Notes: generated from the letters alone by a model not told the origin. A stretch of DNA of 7,553 bases from Comamonadaceae bacterium (GCA_947494405.1 CANLWQ010000093.1:1-7553); one strand, 5' to 3'. Shown: positions 1 to 6,886, counted from the first letter of the stretch. Numbers and translations: made by a program.

Positions 1-1
1 A

Positions 2-250
2 AAGATTATTTTCCTGTGGTCTGTGCTGACCGTGATTTGCGCGGTGGGCGCGGCATTTGGCGCTTATGTGGGTGAGTCCATTCCGCATTCAGCCATGATT
101 GTGGTGGAGGGCATTGCCGCGGGTGCGATGTTGACCATGATTGGTTCAGCCATGCTGCCAGAGGCGGCACATTTGTCCACGCCCAATATGGCGGGATTTT
201 CTACTTTGGTGGGGTTTGTGTCGGCGATAGGATTCAAGCTTTTTGAATAA
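2..250 (+). CDS. ZIP-like metal transporter, C-terminal fragment (5' end outside window)
   Basis: The reading frame is open from the first bases of the window to TAA at 248-250, so only about 82 C-terminal residues are visible. They form three hydrophobic stretches joined by short loops: one around FLWSVLTVICAVGAAFGAYV, one around IVVEGIAAGAMLTMIGSAML, and one at the C-terminus (GFSTLVGFVSAIGFKLF). The segment EGIAAGAMLTM followed by MLPEA resembles the late transmembrane helices of ZIP-family divalent-metal transporters, where a His/Glu-Pro-Glu type motif lines the metal path. The assignment rests on this short stretch and is tentative; another polytopic membrane protein is possible. The GTG at 23 is an internal codon rather than a credible start. 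The stop lies 4 nt before the ureD ATG, which suggests cotranscription and translational coupling. A role in supplying nickel to urease is a guess from this position only. Confidence 0.6.
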   Translation, partial: KIIFLWSVLTVICAVGAAFGAYVGESIPHSAMIVVEGIAAGAMLTMIGSAMLPEAAHLSTPNMAGFSTLVGFVSAIGFKLFE

Positions 251-254
251 AGCC

Positions 255-1085
255 ATGGGCTGGAAAGCCACTCTCAACATTGATTACAGCTTAGAAGAAG
301 GCCATTGTGTGGCACGCCATGTGCACGACGGGCCTCTTCGTATTCTGAAAAGCCTGTATCCCGAAGGCGATGCGGTATGCCACAACATTTTGGTGCACCC
401 ACCCAGTGGCTTGGTGGGCGGGGATGAACTGCATATTGGACTGAACTTGCACGACCATGCGCATGCCTTGGTCACCACCCCGGGTGCTACGCGCTTTTAC
501 CATTCAAATGGACAAACTGCGTCTCAATATGTGAGTGCCACCTTGGGCCCAGCCAGCCGACTCGAGTGGTTACCTTTGGAAGCATTGGCCTACAGTGGCT
601 GTCAGGCACACAACCAAGTGAAGTTTTACATGGCACCCGACAGTCAACTCATGGCATGGGATGTGACGGCCTTAGGTTTGCCGCATGCAGATCAGCCGTT
701 TGTGCAAGGACAGTTTCAACAGCATTTAGAAATTGAAGGTCTGTGGCTGGAGCGTGGATTGATGGATGCCAAAGACCACCGCTTATTGCACAGCCCCTTG
801 GGTTTGAATGGCCACAGTTGCCAAGCCACGCTGGTATTTGCACAGGGCAGTGCCATGCGACATGAGCACTTGCAGCATGTGATTGAACTGGCGCGTTCCA
901 TTTGCCAAGGGCATTTACTTGAGCTGCAATCTGGGGTGACTTCTCCAGACCCAAGACTGGTGGTGGTGCGGGTGTTGTCGGCACAAGTGGAACAAGCCAT
1001 GGCGCTGATTCGAGACATTTGGTTGTGTTGGCGAAGCCAACTGTGGGCCTTGCCCAGCGTCGCTCCGCGCATTTGGGCGACCTGA
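255..1085 (+). CDS. ureD: Urease accessory protein UreD
   Basis: UreD (UreH in some species) is a cytoplasmic chaperone that binds apo-urease and, with UreF and UreG, allows nickel insertion into the active site. The 276-residue product has the family's usual length. It shows the landmarks of beta- and gammaproteobacterial UreD: MGWKATL at the N-terminus, GPLRILKSLYPEGD at about 27-40, a Pro-Gly-rich HPPSGLVGGDEL near 48-59, TTPGATRFY near 74-82, RLEWLPLEALAYSG near 102-115, WDVTALGLP near 135-143, WLERG near 164-168, and the characteristic PRIWAT end. I chose ATG 255 because relatives begin M-G-W. A TTG at 243 would add four residues and has an AGGA about 10 nt upstream, so it cannot be excluded. 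The gene follows the ZIP-like gene almost directly and converges on urtE. ureA, ureB and ureC are not visible. Confidence 0.95.
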   Translation: MGWKATLNIDYSLEEGHCVARHVHDGPLRILKSLYPEGDAVCHNILVHPPSGLVGGDELHIGLNLHDHAHALVTTPGATRFYHSNGQTASQYVSATLGPASRLEWLPLEALAYSGCQAHNQVKFYMAPDSQLMAWDVTALGLPHADQPFVQGQFQQHLEIEGLWLERGLMDAKDHRLLHSPLGLNGHSCQATLVFAQGSAMRHEHLQHVIELARSICQGHLLELQSGVTSPDPRLVVVRVLSAQVEQAMALIRDIWLCWRSQLWALPSVAPRIWAT

Positions 1086-1091
1086 TTTTTT
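1052..1091 (+). terminator. Possible weak terminator at the ureD 3' end
   Basis: Near the ureD stop codon, GCCCA (1052-1056) can pair with TGGGC (1074-1078), and GCG (1057-1059) with CGC (1068-1070), giving an imperfect stem inside the last ureD codons. A run of six T follows at 1086-1091. The 7-nt gap between stem and T-run is longer than in a standard intrinsic terminator, so this is a weak candidate. The T-run also occupies most of the 11-bp gap between the convergent ureD and urtE genes. No equivalent T-run follows the stem on the urtE strand. Confidence 0.25.
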
Positions 1092-1096
1092 AAAGG

Positions 1097-1789
1097 TTAA
1101 ATTGACACGAGCTGGCGAATGCCCTTAGCTGGCATGTCTGCACCCAAGCCTTGGGCAATCACTTCCCCGCGCTCCATCACCACATAGTGATCGGCTAATT
1201 CTTCGGCAAAGTCGTAGTACTGCTCGCACAACAAAATGGCCATATCCCCGCGCTTGGCCAGCTGCTTGATCACACGACCTATATCTTTGATGATGCTGGG
1301 CTGTATGCCCTCGGTAGGTTCGTCGAGCACCAATAACTTGGGGGCACCAGCCAAAGCACGCGCAATAGCCAACTGTTGTTGCTGACCACCCGACAAATCG
1401 CCACCACGGCGATGGCGCATTTGATCCAGGATGGGAAACATTTCAAACAATTCAGCGGGTATAGGTGTTCCTGCCTTTTGCGTGGCCAAGCCCATGCGCA
1501 AATTGTCTTCCACCGTCAAACGGTTGAAAATTTCACGCCCCTGCGGCACATAGCCAATACCAGCTTTGGCGCGCTCGTAGGGGGTTGCCTTGGTGATCAA
1601 TTGACCATCAAAAGTGATGGAACCCTCGCGCAGTGGCACCAAGCCCATCAAGGCTTTGAGCAAAGTGGTTTTGCCAACACCATTGCGCCCAAGCAATACG
1701 GTGACCTGGCCAGCGTGGGTCTGCAAGCTGACATTGCGCAAAATATGCGAGCCGCCATAGTATTGGTGAATATTTTGTACATGCAACAT
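1097..1789 (-). CDS. urtE: Urea ABC transporter ATP-binding subunit UrtE
   Basis: UrtE is one of two cytoplasmic ATPases that power the urea importer UrtABCDE, a member of the branched-chain amino acid (HAAT/LivF-like) ABC family. The 230-residue protein is full length. Visible motifs are Walker A GRNGVGKT (34-41), Q-loop VPQGREIF (81-88), signature LSGGQQQQ (132-139), Walker B LLVLDEP (152-158) and switch region LLCEQ (186-190). The histidine usual at the switch position is Gln190, as is normal in LivF/UrtE-type subunits, so it does not indicate inactivation. The end QGLGADMPAKGIRQLVSI fits UrtE. It is the last gene of the operon, starts 3 bp after the urtD stop and has an AGGA about 9 nt upstream, inside the end of urtD. 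It converges on ureD. LivF is the main alternative, but the presence of UrtA and long UrtB argues for UrtE. Confidence 0.96.
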   Translation of the reverse strand: MLHVQNIHQYYGGSHILRNVSLQTHAGQVTVLLGRNGVGKTTLLKALMGLVPLREGSITFDGQLITKATPYERAKAGIGYVPQGREIFNRLTVEDNLRMGLATQKAGTPIPAELFEMFPILDQMRHRRGGDLSGGQQQQLAIARALAGAPKLLVLDEPTEGIQPSIIKDIGRVIKQLAKRGDMAILLCEQYYDFAEELADHYVVMERGEVIAQGLGADMPAKGIRQLVSI

Positions 1790-1792
1790 GGC

Positions 1793-2665
1793 TTAGCGTC
1801 CTAAATACACATCAATCACGCGCTCGTCAGCCTGCACTTGATCAAAGCTGCCTTGTGCCAACACAGCGCCGTCGCAAAGCACAGTCACCATGTCGGCAAT
1901 ACTTCGAATAAAACCCATGTCGTGCTCGACCACCATCAAGGAGTGTTTTCCTTTGAGCGATAAAAAGAGTTCGGCAGTGCGTTCGGTTTCTTGGTCCGTC
2001 ATGCCAGCCACCGGTTCATCTAACAGCAGCAATTTGGGATCTTGCATCAGCAACATGCCTATTTCTAACCACTGCTTTTGACCGTGGCTTAGAAGTCCTG
2101 CCATTCGCGTTAGGTCTTGGCTCAAACGTATGGTTTCCAAGACTTCACACAAATGGTCTTGCTGCAAGCCACTGAGTTTGAAAAACATGGATGCCTTCAC
2201 ATGTTTCGCTGTTGCCAAAGCCAACTCTAGATTTTCCCAAACAGTCAGATGCTCAAACACCGTGGGTTTTTGAAATTTACGACCAATGCCCAGTTGGGCA
2301 ATCTCGGGTTCGTTGTGGCGCAGTAAATCGATGGTGCTGCCGAAAAAAACCTGTCCACTGTCGGGGCGGGTTTTGCCAGTGATGATGTCCATCATGGTGG
2401 TTTTGCCTGCACCATTGGGGCCAATGATGCAGCGCAACTCACCAGGCGCGATGTCCAAGGACAAATTGTTGATGGCTTTGAATCCATCGAAGCTCACATT
2501 CACATCTTCCAAATACAAAATACGTCCATGGGTCAAGTCCAGTTCACCTGCTTGCAGCACATGACCGTAACTTGCCTCCCTGTCACCGGATGCGGACTGT
2601 TGCACCCGGCGAAACTGATGCGCTTGCAGGCGAGCGCTGCCTTCGTCAAATAAGTCGGGCGTCAT
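1793..2665 (-). CDS. urtD: Urea ABC transporter ATP-binding subunit UrtD
   Basis: UrtD is the second ATPase of the urea importer, LivG-like, and acts at the inner face of the membrane with UrtE. The 290-residue product carries Walker A GPNGAGKT (82-89), Q-loop region GRKFQKP (128-134), the UrtD-type signature LSHGQKQ (192-198), Walker B LLLLDEP (212-218) and switch histidine in VVEHD (His248). The ABC core begins near residue 48 (GRILYLEDV). The first 47 residues, starting MTPDLFDEG, form a polar extension of a kind I associate with betaproteobacterial UrtD; its role is unknown. The ATG at 2665 overlaps the urtC stop as ATGA, and a good ribosome binding site AGAGGTG (2673-2679) lies 7 nt upstream, which supports this start and translational coupling. 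Confidence 0.97.
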   Translation of the reverse strand: MTPDLFDEGSARLQAHQFRRVQQSASGDREASYGHVLQAGELDLTHGRILYLEDVNVSFDGFKAINNLSLDIAPGELRCIIGPNGAGKTTMMDIITGKTRPDSGQVFFGSTIDLLRHNEPEIAQLGIGRKFQKPTVFEHLTVWENLELALATAKHVKASMFFKLSGLQQDHLCEVLETIRLSQDLTRMAGLLSHGQKQWLEIGMLLMQDPKLLLLDEPVAGMTDQETERTAELFLSLKGKHSLMVVEHDMGFIRSIADMVTVLCDGAVLAQGSFDQVQADERVIDVYLGR

Positions 2666-3783
2666 GATGAAGCACCTCTAGATAACCACGCAAGGCGAGC
2701 TTTGTGCCACAAACCCAAGATCCCTTGCGGCATAAACAAAGTCACTGCTATGAACAATCCACCCAACACATACAACCAAAACTCAGGTGCCACCACAGTC
2801 AACCAGCTTTTGGCGCCATTGACCATGAAAGCACCCAAGATGGGTCCCAGCAAACTGCCTCTGCCGCCCACGGCTGCCCACACTGCTATCTCGATTGAAT
2901 TGGCAGGACTCATTTCACTGGGATTGATGATGCCCACCTGCGGTACATACAAAGCACCGGCGACGCCACACATGACAGCAGAAATCACCCAAATGCTGAG
3001 CTTGTAAGGCAGCGGCGAATAACCACAAAACATAACCCGGCTCTCCGCATCGCGAATGGCTTGCAATACACGGCCATATTTACTTTGAATGAGCCAACGC
3101 GCAAATAAATAAAAACCCAACAAGGTGGACGCGGTCAAAACAAACAGCACCATTCGCATAGAGGGTGTGGCAATCGTCATGTCCAAGATACGTTTGAAAT
3201 CGGTGAATCCGTTGTTGCCACCAAAACCGGTTTCATTGCGAAAGAACAGCAACATAAATGCAAATGTCATGGCTTGGGTGATGATGGAGAAATACACGCC
3301 TTTGATACGCGAGCGAAATGCAAAGTAGCCAAAGACCGCCGCCAGCAGGCCAGGTGCTAAAACCACCAGCAACAGCGTCGCTATAAAACTGTCACTGAAG
3401 TACCAATGCCAGGGCAAGGTTTTCCAATTCAAGAAGACCATGAAGTCGGGTAAATCAGATTTGTAATTGCCGTCTGTGCCAATTTGACGCATCAAGTACA
3501 TGCCCATGGCATAGCCACCCAAGGCAAAAAACAAACCATGGCCCAAAGATAAAATACCTGTGTAGCCCCAGATCAAATCCATGGCCAAAGCACATATGGC
3601 GAAGCACATGATTTTGCCCACCAAAGAAACTACAAAGTCGTTGATATGCAAGGGATGCCCCGCTGACACATACAAATTCAGCAATGGGGTGACCACCCCC
3701 AAGAACAGGACGAACCCGAGGAACACCAGCCATCCCATGGGACTGAGCAAGGTGGGTTTTTTCGGCAGACTCAAAGTAGTCAT
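2662..3783 (-). CDS. urtC: Urea ABC transporter permease UrtC
   Basis: UrtC is an inner-membrane permease subunit, LivM-like, that forms the urea channel with UrtB. The 373-residue protein is full length and strongly hydrophobic. Visible LivM-type landmarks are ALAMDLIWGYTGILSLGHG near 66-84, FRSRIKGVYFSIITQAM near 156-172, a polar GNNGFTDF near 190-197, the cytoplasmic loop SKYGRVLQAIRDAESR near 233-248 that is expected to contact the ATPases, and the periplasm/membrane motif AVWAAVGGRGSLLGPILGA near 299-317. The C-terminus FMPQGILGLW is also typical. Its ATG at 3781-3783 directly follows the urtB stop with no gap, and a GGAGG (3789-3793) inside the end of urtB lies 5 nt upstream. The 3' end overlaps urtD by 4 bp. 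Confidence 0.97.
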   Translation of the reverse strand: MTTLSLPKKPTLLSPMGWLVFLGFVLFLGVVTPLLNLYVSAGHPLHINDFVVSLVGKIMCFAICALAMDLIWGYTGILSLGHGLFFALGGYAMGMYLMRQIGTDGNYKSDLPDFMVFLNWKTLPWHWYFSDSFIATLLLVVLAPGLLAAVFGYFAFRSRIKGVYFSIITQAMTFAFMLLFFRNETGFGGNNGFTDFKRILDMTIATPSMRMVLFVLTASTLLGFYLFARWLIQSKYGRVLQAIRDAESRVMFCGYSPLPYKLSIWVISAVMCGVAGALYVPQVGIINPSEMSPANSIEIAVWAAVGGRGSLLGPILGAFMVNGAKSWLTVVAPEFWLYVLGGLFIAVTLFMPQGILGLWHKARLAWLSRGASS

Positions 3784-5370
3784 TCAGGCCTCCGCACTTC
3801 TGCCCTTCATCGCAAACAAGCCTTGTGGTCGTTTTTGGATGAAGATGATGATGAACACCAAGACAGCAATCTTGGCCAGCACAGCGCCTGTCCAGCCTTC
3901 TAAAAATTTATTCAAGACACCCAAGCCCAGTGCTGCATAGACGGTGCCGGCCAACTGTCCCACACCGCCCAACACCACCACCATGAAGGCGTCAACAATA
4001 TAGCCCTGCCCCAGATCAGGTCCCACATTGCCAATTTGGCTGAGCGCACAACCCGCCAAACCTGCAATGCCTGAACCTAGCGCAAACGCGTAGGTGTCAA
4101 TTCTTGCGGTGTTCACACCCATGCAAGAAGCCATGGCTCGGTTTTGGGTGACGCCGCGTACAAACAAGCCCAAACGTGTTTGACTGATCAGCAAAGCCAT
4201 GCCAAGCAAAACAGCCAATGCAAACACCACAATCAACATGCGGTTCCAAGGAAGGCTTAAGTTAGACAGAACTTGTAAGCCTCCGCTCATCCAACGGGGG
4301 TTTTCAACCGCCACATTTTGAGCGCCAAATAATGTGCGAATCGCTTGCATCAAAATCAAACTGATGCCCCATGTGGCCAGCAAGGTTTCCAATGGACAGC
4401 CATAGAGAAACCTAAGCACGCTGCGCTCGAGTGCCGCGCCAACAGCCGCCGCTGTCAAAAACGCCATAGGCAGCGCAGCGAACAAATACCAGTCAAATGC
4501 ATTTGGCAGGTATTGCCTGAACATCACTTGCACCACATAAGTGGCATAGGCCCCCACCATCATCAACTCGCCGTGCGCCATATTGATAACACCCATCAAA
4601 CCATAGGTGATGGCCAAGCCCAAAGCCACCAGTAACAAGATGGAGCCCAAGCTGATGCCTGTAAACACCACGCCCAAGCGCTCGCCCCATGCCAAGGCGT
4701 CTTTGATCGTGGCCAGGGAGGTGAGGATCTGTGCTTTGACTTTCGCATCGGTTTCAACACCGAGTTGTTGGTTAAGGAGTAACTGCGCTTCAGGGCTTTT
4801 GGCTTGCCCCAATGTTTGGGCTGCTTGCAAACGCTCTTGAGGGTCACTTGCGCTGATGGCCATGGCCGCTTGGGCCAGCATCAAAGCGTTTTTCACTTGC
4901 GTGTTGGCTTCGACTTTCAAAGCTTTGTTGATCAAGGGCAATTTGGCGACGTCGGGTTCCTTGGCAAGCGCCATGGCTGCTTGTAAGCGTATCTTCTCGT
5001 CTGGACTGAGCAGTTTCAAAGCAGCCAATGCTGCATCTATTTCACCGCGCATACGGTTATTGTTGATGACGTCTTCTGCATCGGTCGCTAGGGGAATTTC
5101 AGAAGCGGTCACTGGATCAAACGCCTTGCCATCGCGCAACACAAATACTTGTTTGCCTGCAAATTTCACGGCATCATCAGCCAAGGCCTGCAAATAATTT
5201 GCAGTGGCGGCGTCCGCTTCTTGCAATGCTTGGCTCAGTACTTCTAATCGGTTGTCGGTCTCACCTTGCACCATGCCGATGGCTTGGGTGCTTGTCAGTG
5301 CTTGCGCCATAGACAAACTCAAACAGGCACATACAAAGACAAAACTCAACCTGATGCGGGAAATCCACAT
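3784..5370 (-). CDS. urtB: Urea ABC transporter permease UrtB with periplasmic N-terminal domain
   Basis: UrtB is the LivH-like inner-membrane permease partner of UrtC. At 528 residues it is much longer than LivH (about 300), as is usual for proteobacterial UrtB. Residues 1-24 look like a signal peptide (hydrophobic core SFVFVCACLSLSM, cleavage plausible after AQA). Residues about 25-225 are hydrophilic, alanine-rich and helical, and include two HEAT-like units: one from RLQAAMALAKEPD (128) and one from RLQAAQTLGQAKSPE (180). This part is probably periplasmic. The permease domain starts near 232 and contains GLMGVINMAHGELMMVGAY (257-275), the loop RLGLFVRGVTQNRAMASCMGV expected to contact ATPases, and DAFMVVVLGGVGQLAGT. 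The C-terminus is IFIQKRPQGLFAMKGR. The start ATG has only a modest purine-rich AGAGAG 7 nt upstream. An 89-nt gap with a strong hairpin separates it from urtA, and urtC follows with no gap. Confidence 0.96.
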   Translation of the reverse strand: MWISRIRLSFVFVCACLSLSMAQALTSTQAIGMVQGETDNRLEVLSQALQEADAATANYLQALADDAVKFAGKQVFVLRDGKAFDPVTASEIPLATDAEDVINNNRMRGEIDAALAALKLLSPDEKIRLQAAMALAKEPDVAKLPLINKALKVEANTQVKNALMLAQAAMAISASDPQERLQAAQTLGQAKSPEAQLLLNQQLGVETDAKVKAQILTSLATIKDALAWGERLGVVFTGISLGSILLLVALGLAITYGLMGVINMAHGELMMVGAYATYVVQVMFRQYLPNAFDWYLFAALPMAFLTAAAVGAALERSVLRFLYGCPLETLLATWGISLILMQAIRTLFGAQNVAVENPRWMSGGLQVLSNLSLPWNRMLIVVFALAVLLGMALLISQTRLGLFVRGVTQNRAMASCMGVNTARIDTYAFALGSGIAGLAGCALSQIGNVGPDLGQGYIVDAFMVVVLGGVGQLAGTVYAALGLGVLNKFLEGWTGAVLAKIAVLVFIIIFIQKRPQGLFAMKGRSAEA

Positions 5371-5416
5371 GCGATAACTCTCTGGAATAAAGGGGGGTGG
5401 GATAGTGTGTGGATGG

Positions 5417-5444
5417 GTCAGTGGCGCCTCACCTCGCCACTGAC
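5417..5444 (-). repeat. Perfect intercistronic stem-loop between urtA and urtB
   Basis: On the operon strand GTCAGTGGCG and CGCCACTGAC form a perfect 10-bp stem around the 8-nt loop AGGTGAGG, 15 nt after the urtA stop. No T-run follows (the next bases are CCATCC), so it does not look like an intrinsic terminator. Such hairpins behind the binding-protein gene of ABC operons commonly protect the upstream message from 3' exonucleases, so that binding protein is made in excess over permease. That role is inferred here from position and structure. The stem is compatible with a partial attenuator. Confidence 0.75.
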
Positions 5445-5459
5445 TTTCTTCACAAAAGA

Positions 5460-6731
5460 TTACTTCTTGACAGGTTCGTCAGGCTTGACGTCGTTGCCAG
5501 GAATGTAAGGGCTCCATGGCTTGGCTTTCACAGGACCAGGTGTTTTCCACACCACATTGAACTGACCATCGGCCTTGATCTCGCCAATGAACACCGACTT
5601 GTGCAAGTGGTGGTTTTTCTCGTCCATCTTGCTGGTGATGCCGCTGGGGGCTTTGAAGGTTTGACCCGCCATGGCGGCGATGACTTTGTCCACATCAGTG
5701 GACTTGGCTTTCTCCACCGCTTGCTTCCACATATTGATACCGATGTAAGTTGCTTCCATGGGATCGTTGGTCAAAGGCTTGTCTTTGTGACCGGCAATGC
5801 CTTTGGCTTTGGCATAGTCAGACCACTTTTTGATGAAAGCATCATTGGTGGGGTTCTTGATGGATTGGAAATAGTTCCATGCAGCCAAGTGACCCACCAA
5901 TGGTTTGGTGTCCACGCCGCGTAATTCTTCTTCACCCACGGAGAACGCCACCACAGGCACGTCTTTGGCTTTCAAGCCGGCATTACCCAACTCTTTGTAG
6001 AAAGGCACGTTGGAGTCACCATTGATGGTGGAGACCACAGCGGTTTTACCGCCAGCTGAAAATTTCTTGATGTCTGCCACGATGGTTTGGTAATCCGAGT
6101 GACCAAACGGTGTGTACTTCTCATCGATGTCAGACTCTTTCACGCCTTTGCTGATCAGGTATGCGCGCAAAATTTTGTTGGTGGTGCGGGGGTAAACATA
6201 GTCGGTCCCCAGCAGAACCCAGCGCTTGGCAGCGCCGCCGTCTTTGCTCATCAGATAGTCCACCGCAGGAATGGCTTGTTGGTTAGGCGCAGCACCGGTG
6301 TAGAACACATTTTTGCTGAGCTCTTCACCTTCGTATTGCACCGGATAGAACAGCAAGCCGTTCATTTCTTCCACCACGGGCAATACGGATTTGCGTGACA
6401 CCGAAGTCCAGCATCCAAAGATCACAGCGACTTTGTCTTGACCCAAGAGTTGCTTGGTTTTTTCTGCAAACAAAGGCCAGTTGGATGCAGGATCAACCAC
6501 CACAGGCTCGAGCTTCTTGCCCAACACACCACCTTTGGCATTGATTTCATCAATGGCCATCAGCACAGTGTCTTTCAACACAGTTTCAGAAATGGCCATG
6601 GTGCCTGAGAGGCTGTGCAACACACCCACTTTGATGGTGTCTGCAGCGTGTGCAATAGAAAGAGTCAGTGATCCGCTAACCAATGCAGCAGCAGCTGCCA
6701 AGGTTTTGAGATGGGTGCGACGGTTCAGCAT
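5460..6731 (-). CDS. urtA: Urea ABC transporter substrate-binding protein UrtA
   Basis: UrtA is the periplasmic urea-binding protein of the UrtABCDE importer, in the AmiC/LivJ (Peripla_BP_5) fold family. The 423-residue form starting at 6731 has the usual length. Residues 1-30 are a signal peptide, MLNRRTHLKT followed by an Ala/Leu-rich core, with cleavage plausible after AHA or AHAA. The mature protein begins DTIKVGVLHSLSGTMAIS, a UrtA hallmark. Further landmarks are VVVDPASNWPLFAEK (77-91), VIFGCWTSVSRKSVLPVVE (103-121), LLFYPVQYEGEE (126-137), FYTGAAPNQQ (143-152), LLGTDYVYPRTTNKI (173-187), FGHSDYQ (209-215), NGDSNVPFYKEL (237-248), AWNYFQS (284-290) and NDPMEATYIGI (322-332). This start has GGAG (6740-6743) 8 nt upstream. 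The frame is open further to a TTG at 6851, but that would read through the promoter region. It is the first gene of the operon. Confidence 0.97.
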   Translation of the reverse strand: MLNRRTHLKTLAAAAALVSGSLTLSIAHAADTIKVGVLHSLSGTMAISETVLKDTVLMAIDEINAKGGVLGKKLEPVVVDPASNWPLFAEKTKQLLGQDKVAVIFGCWTSVSRKSVLPVVEEMNGLLFYPVQYEGEELSKNVFYTGAAPNQQAIPAVDYLMSKDGGAAKRWVLLGTDYVYPRTTNKILRAYLISKGVKESDIDEKYTPFGHSDYQTIVADIKKFSAGGKTAVVSTINGDSNVPFYKELGNAGLKAKDVPVVAFSVGEEELRGVDTKPLVGHLAAWNYFQSIKNPTNDAFIKKWSDYAKAKGIAGHKDKPLTNDPMEATYIGINMWKQAVEKAKSTDVDKVIAAMAGQTFKAPSGITSKMDEKNHHLHKSVFIGEIKADGQFNVVWKTPGPVKAKPWSPYIPGNDVKPDEPVKK

Positions 6732-6739
6732 GAGAAAAA

Positions 6740-6743
6740 CTCC
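6740..6743 (-). promoter_or_regulatory. urtA ribosome binding site
   Basis: GGAG lies 8 nt upstream of the ATG at 6731, separated by TTTTTCTC. It fixes the urtA start and excludes the longer open frame above it. GAG and the following CTC could pair in a very weak 3-bp hairpin, which I do not regard as regulatory. Confidence 0.75.
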
Positions 6744-6797
6744 AAGTCGTTCAAGGTTGAGAAGAAACGCGCCTTGTGGGCTACGCTCTTTCACCTT

Positions 6798-6813
6798 TGC
6801 AAGGCTTGTGCCA
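6798..6813 (-). promoter_or_regulatory. Sigma-54 (RpoN) promoter of urtABCDE
   Basis: On the urtA strand the sequence TGGCACAAGCCTTGCA matches the -24/-12 consensus TGGCAC-N5-TTGCW at every specified base. The invariant GG (6811-6812) and GC (6799-6800) have the required 12-bp offset. Counting from the -12 C gives transcription starting near A6787, hence a leader of about 56 nt before urtA. Sigma-54 promoters need an enhancer-binding activator, and for urea uptake under nitrogen limitation the natural candidate is NtrC. Candidate NtrC sites are present upstream. The match is read directly from the sequence; use of the promoter is inferred. Confidence 0.88.
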
Positions 6814-6860
6814 ACCTGTTCATAACCGCATATTGATCTATTCAGGTGCAATCAACAGGT
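6814..6860 (-). repeat. Inverted repeat upstream of the sigma-54 promoter
   Basis: ACCTGTT (6854-6860) and AACAGGT (6814-6820) form a perfect 7-bp inverted repeat around 33 nt. The right arm abuts the -24 element. Inside lies TTGAT/ATCAA, which encloses the left half of the proximal NtrC-like site. AGGTGACCT (6857-6865) next to the left arm is itself a near-palindrome. This could be an operator for another regulator, or an RNA fold in read-through transcripts coming from the ANTAR gene. Neither is shown by the sequence, and arms this short can occur by chance. Confidence 0.35.
6834..6850 (-). promoter_or_regulatory. Candidate NtrC operator, proximal
   Basis: TGCACCTGAATAGATCA matches 10 of 12 specified positions of the enteric-type NtrC operator TGCACY-N5-RGTGCA. 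The left half is perfect and the right half has two mismatches (AGATCA). It is centred about 55 bp upstream of the predicted transcription start. The same bases form the loop and right arm of a short inverted repeat, TTGAT (6851-6855) with ATCAA (6833-6837). Confidence 0.5.
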
Positions 6861-6886
6861 CACCTACTGGAGTCGCACCAAATAAT

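Noticed and set aside
716..1072. 118-codon open frame on the - strand inside ureD
   Set aside because: Cys-, Ser- and Trp-rich product with no family resemblance. UreD on the + strand matches its family along its whole length.
5391..5400. G-tract (GGGGGGTGG on the + strand) before urtB as a phase-variation tract
   Set aside because: Six G is too short for frequent slippage, the tract is non-coding, and it does not lie between recognisable promoter elements.
5417..5450. The urtA-urtB hairpin read as a + strand terminator (followed by TTTCTT)
   Set aside because: No + strand gene ends there. The T-rich stretch is short and interrupted, so operon-strand function is more likely.
5409..5924. 171-codon open frame on the + strand antisense to urtA
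   Set aside because: It is a shadow of urtA in another frame. It shows no recognisable family, and urtA is clearly coding on the opposite strand.
6791..6823. Small frame encoding MNRLAQALQR upstream of urtA
   Set aside because: It lies across the sigma-54 promoter, almost entirely upstream of the predicted transcription start, has no ribosome binding site, and is easily explained by chance.
6454..6825. 123-codon open frame on the + strand across the urtA 5' end and promoter
   Set aside because: Antisense to a well-supported gene and its promoter, with no convincing domain and no clear ribosome binding site.
6732..6851. A 40-residue N-terminal extension of UrtA beginning at a TTG (6851)
   Set aside because: It would cross the sigma-54 promoter and leader, has charged residues ahead of the signal peptide, and the ATG at 6731 has a good ribosome binding site and gives the normal family length.
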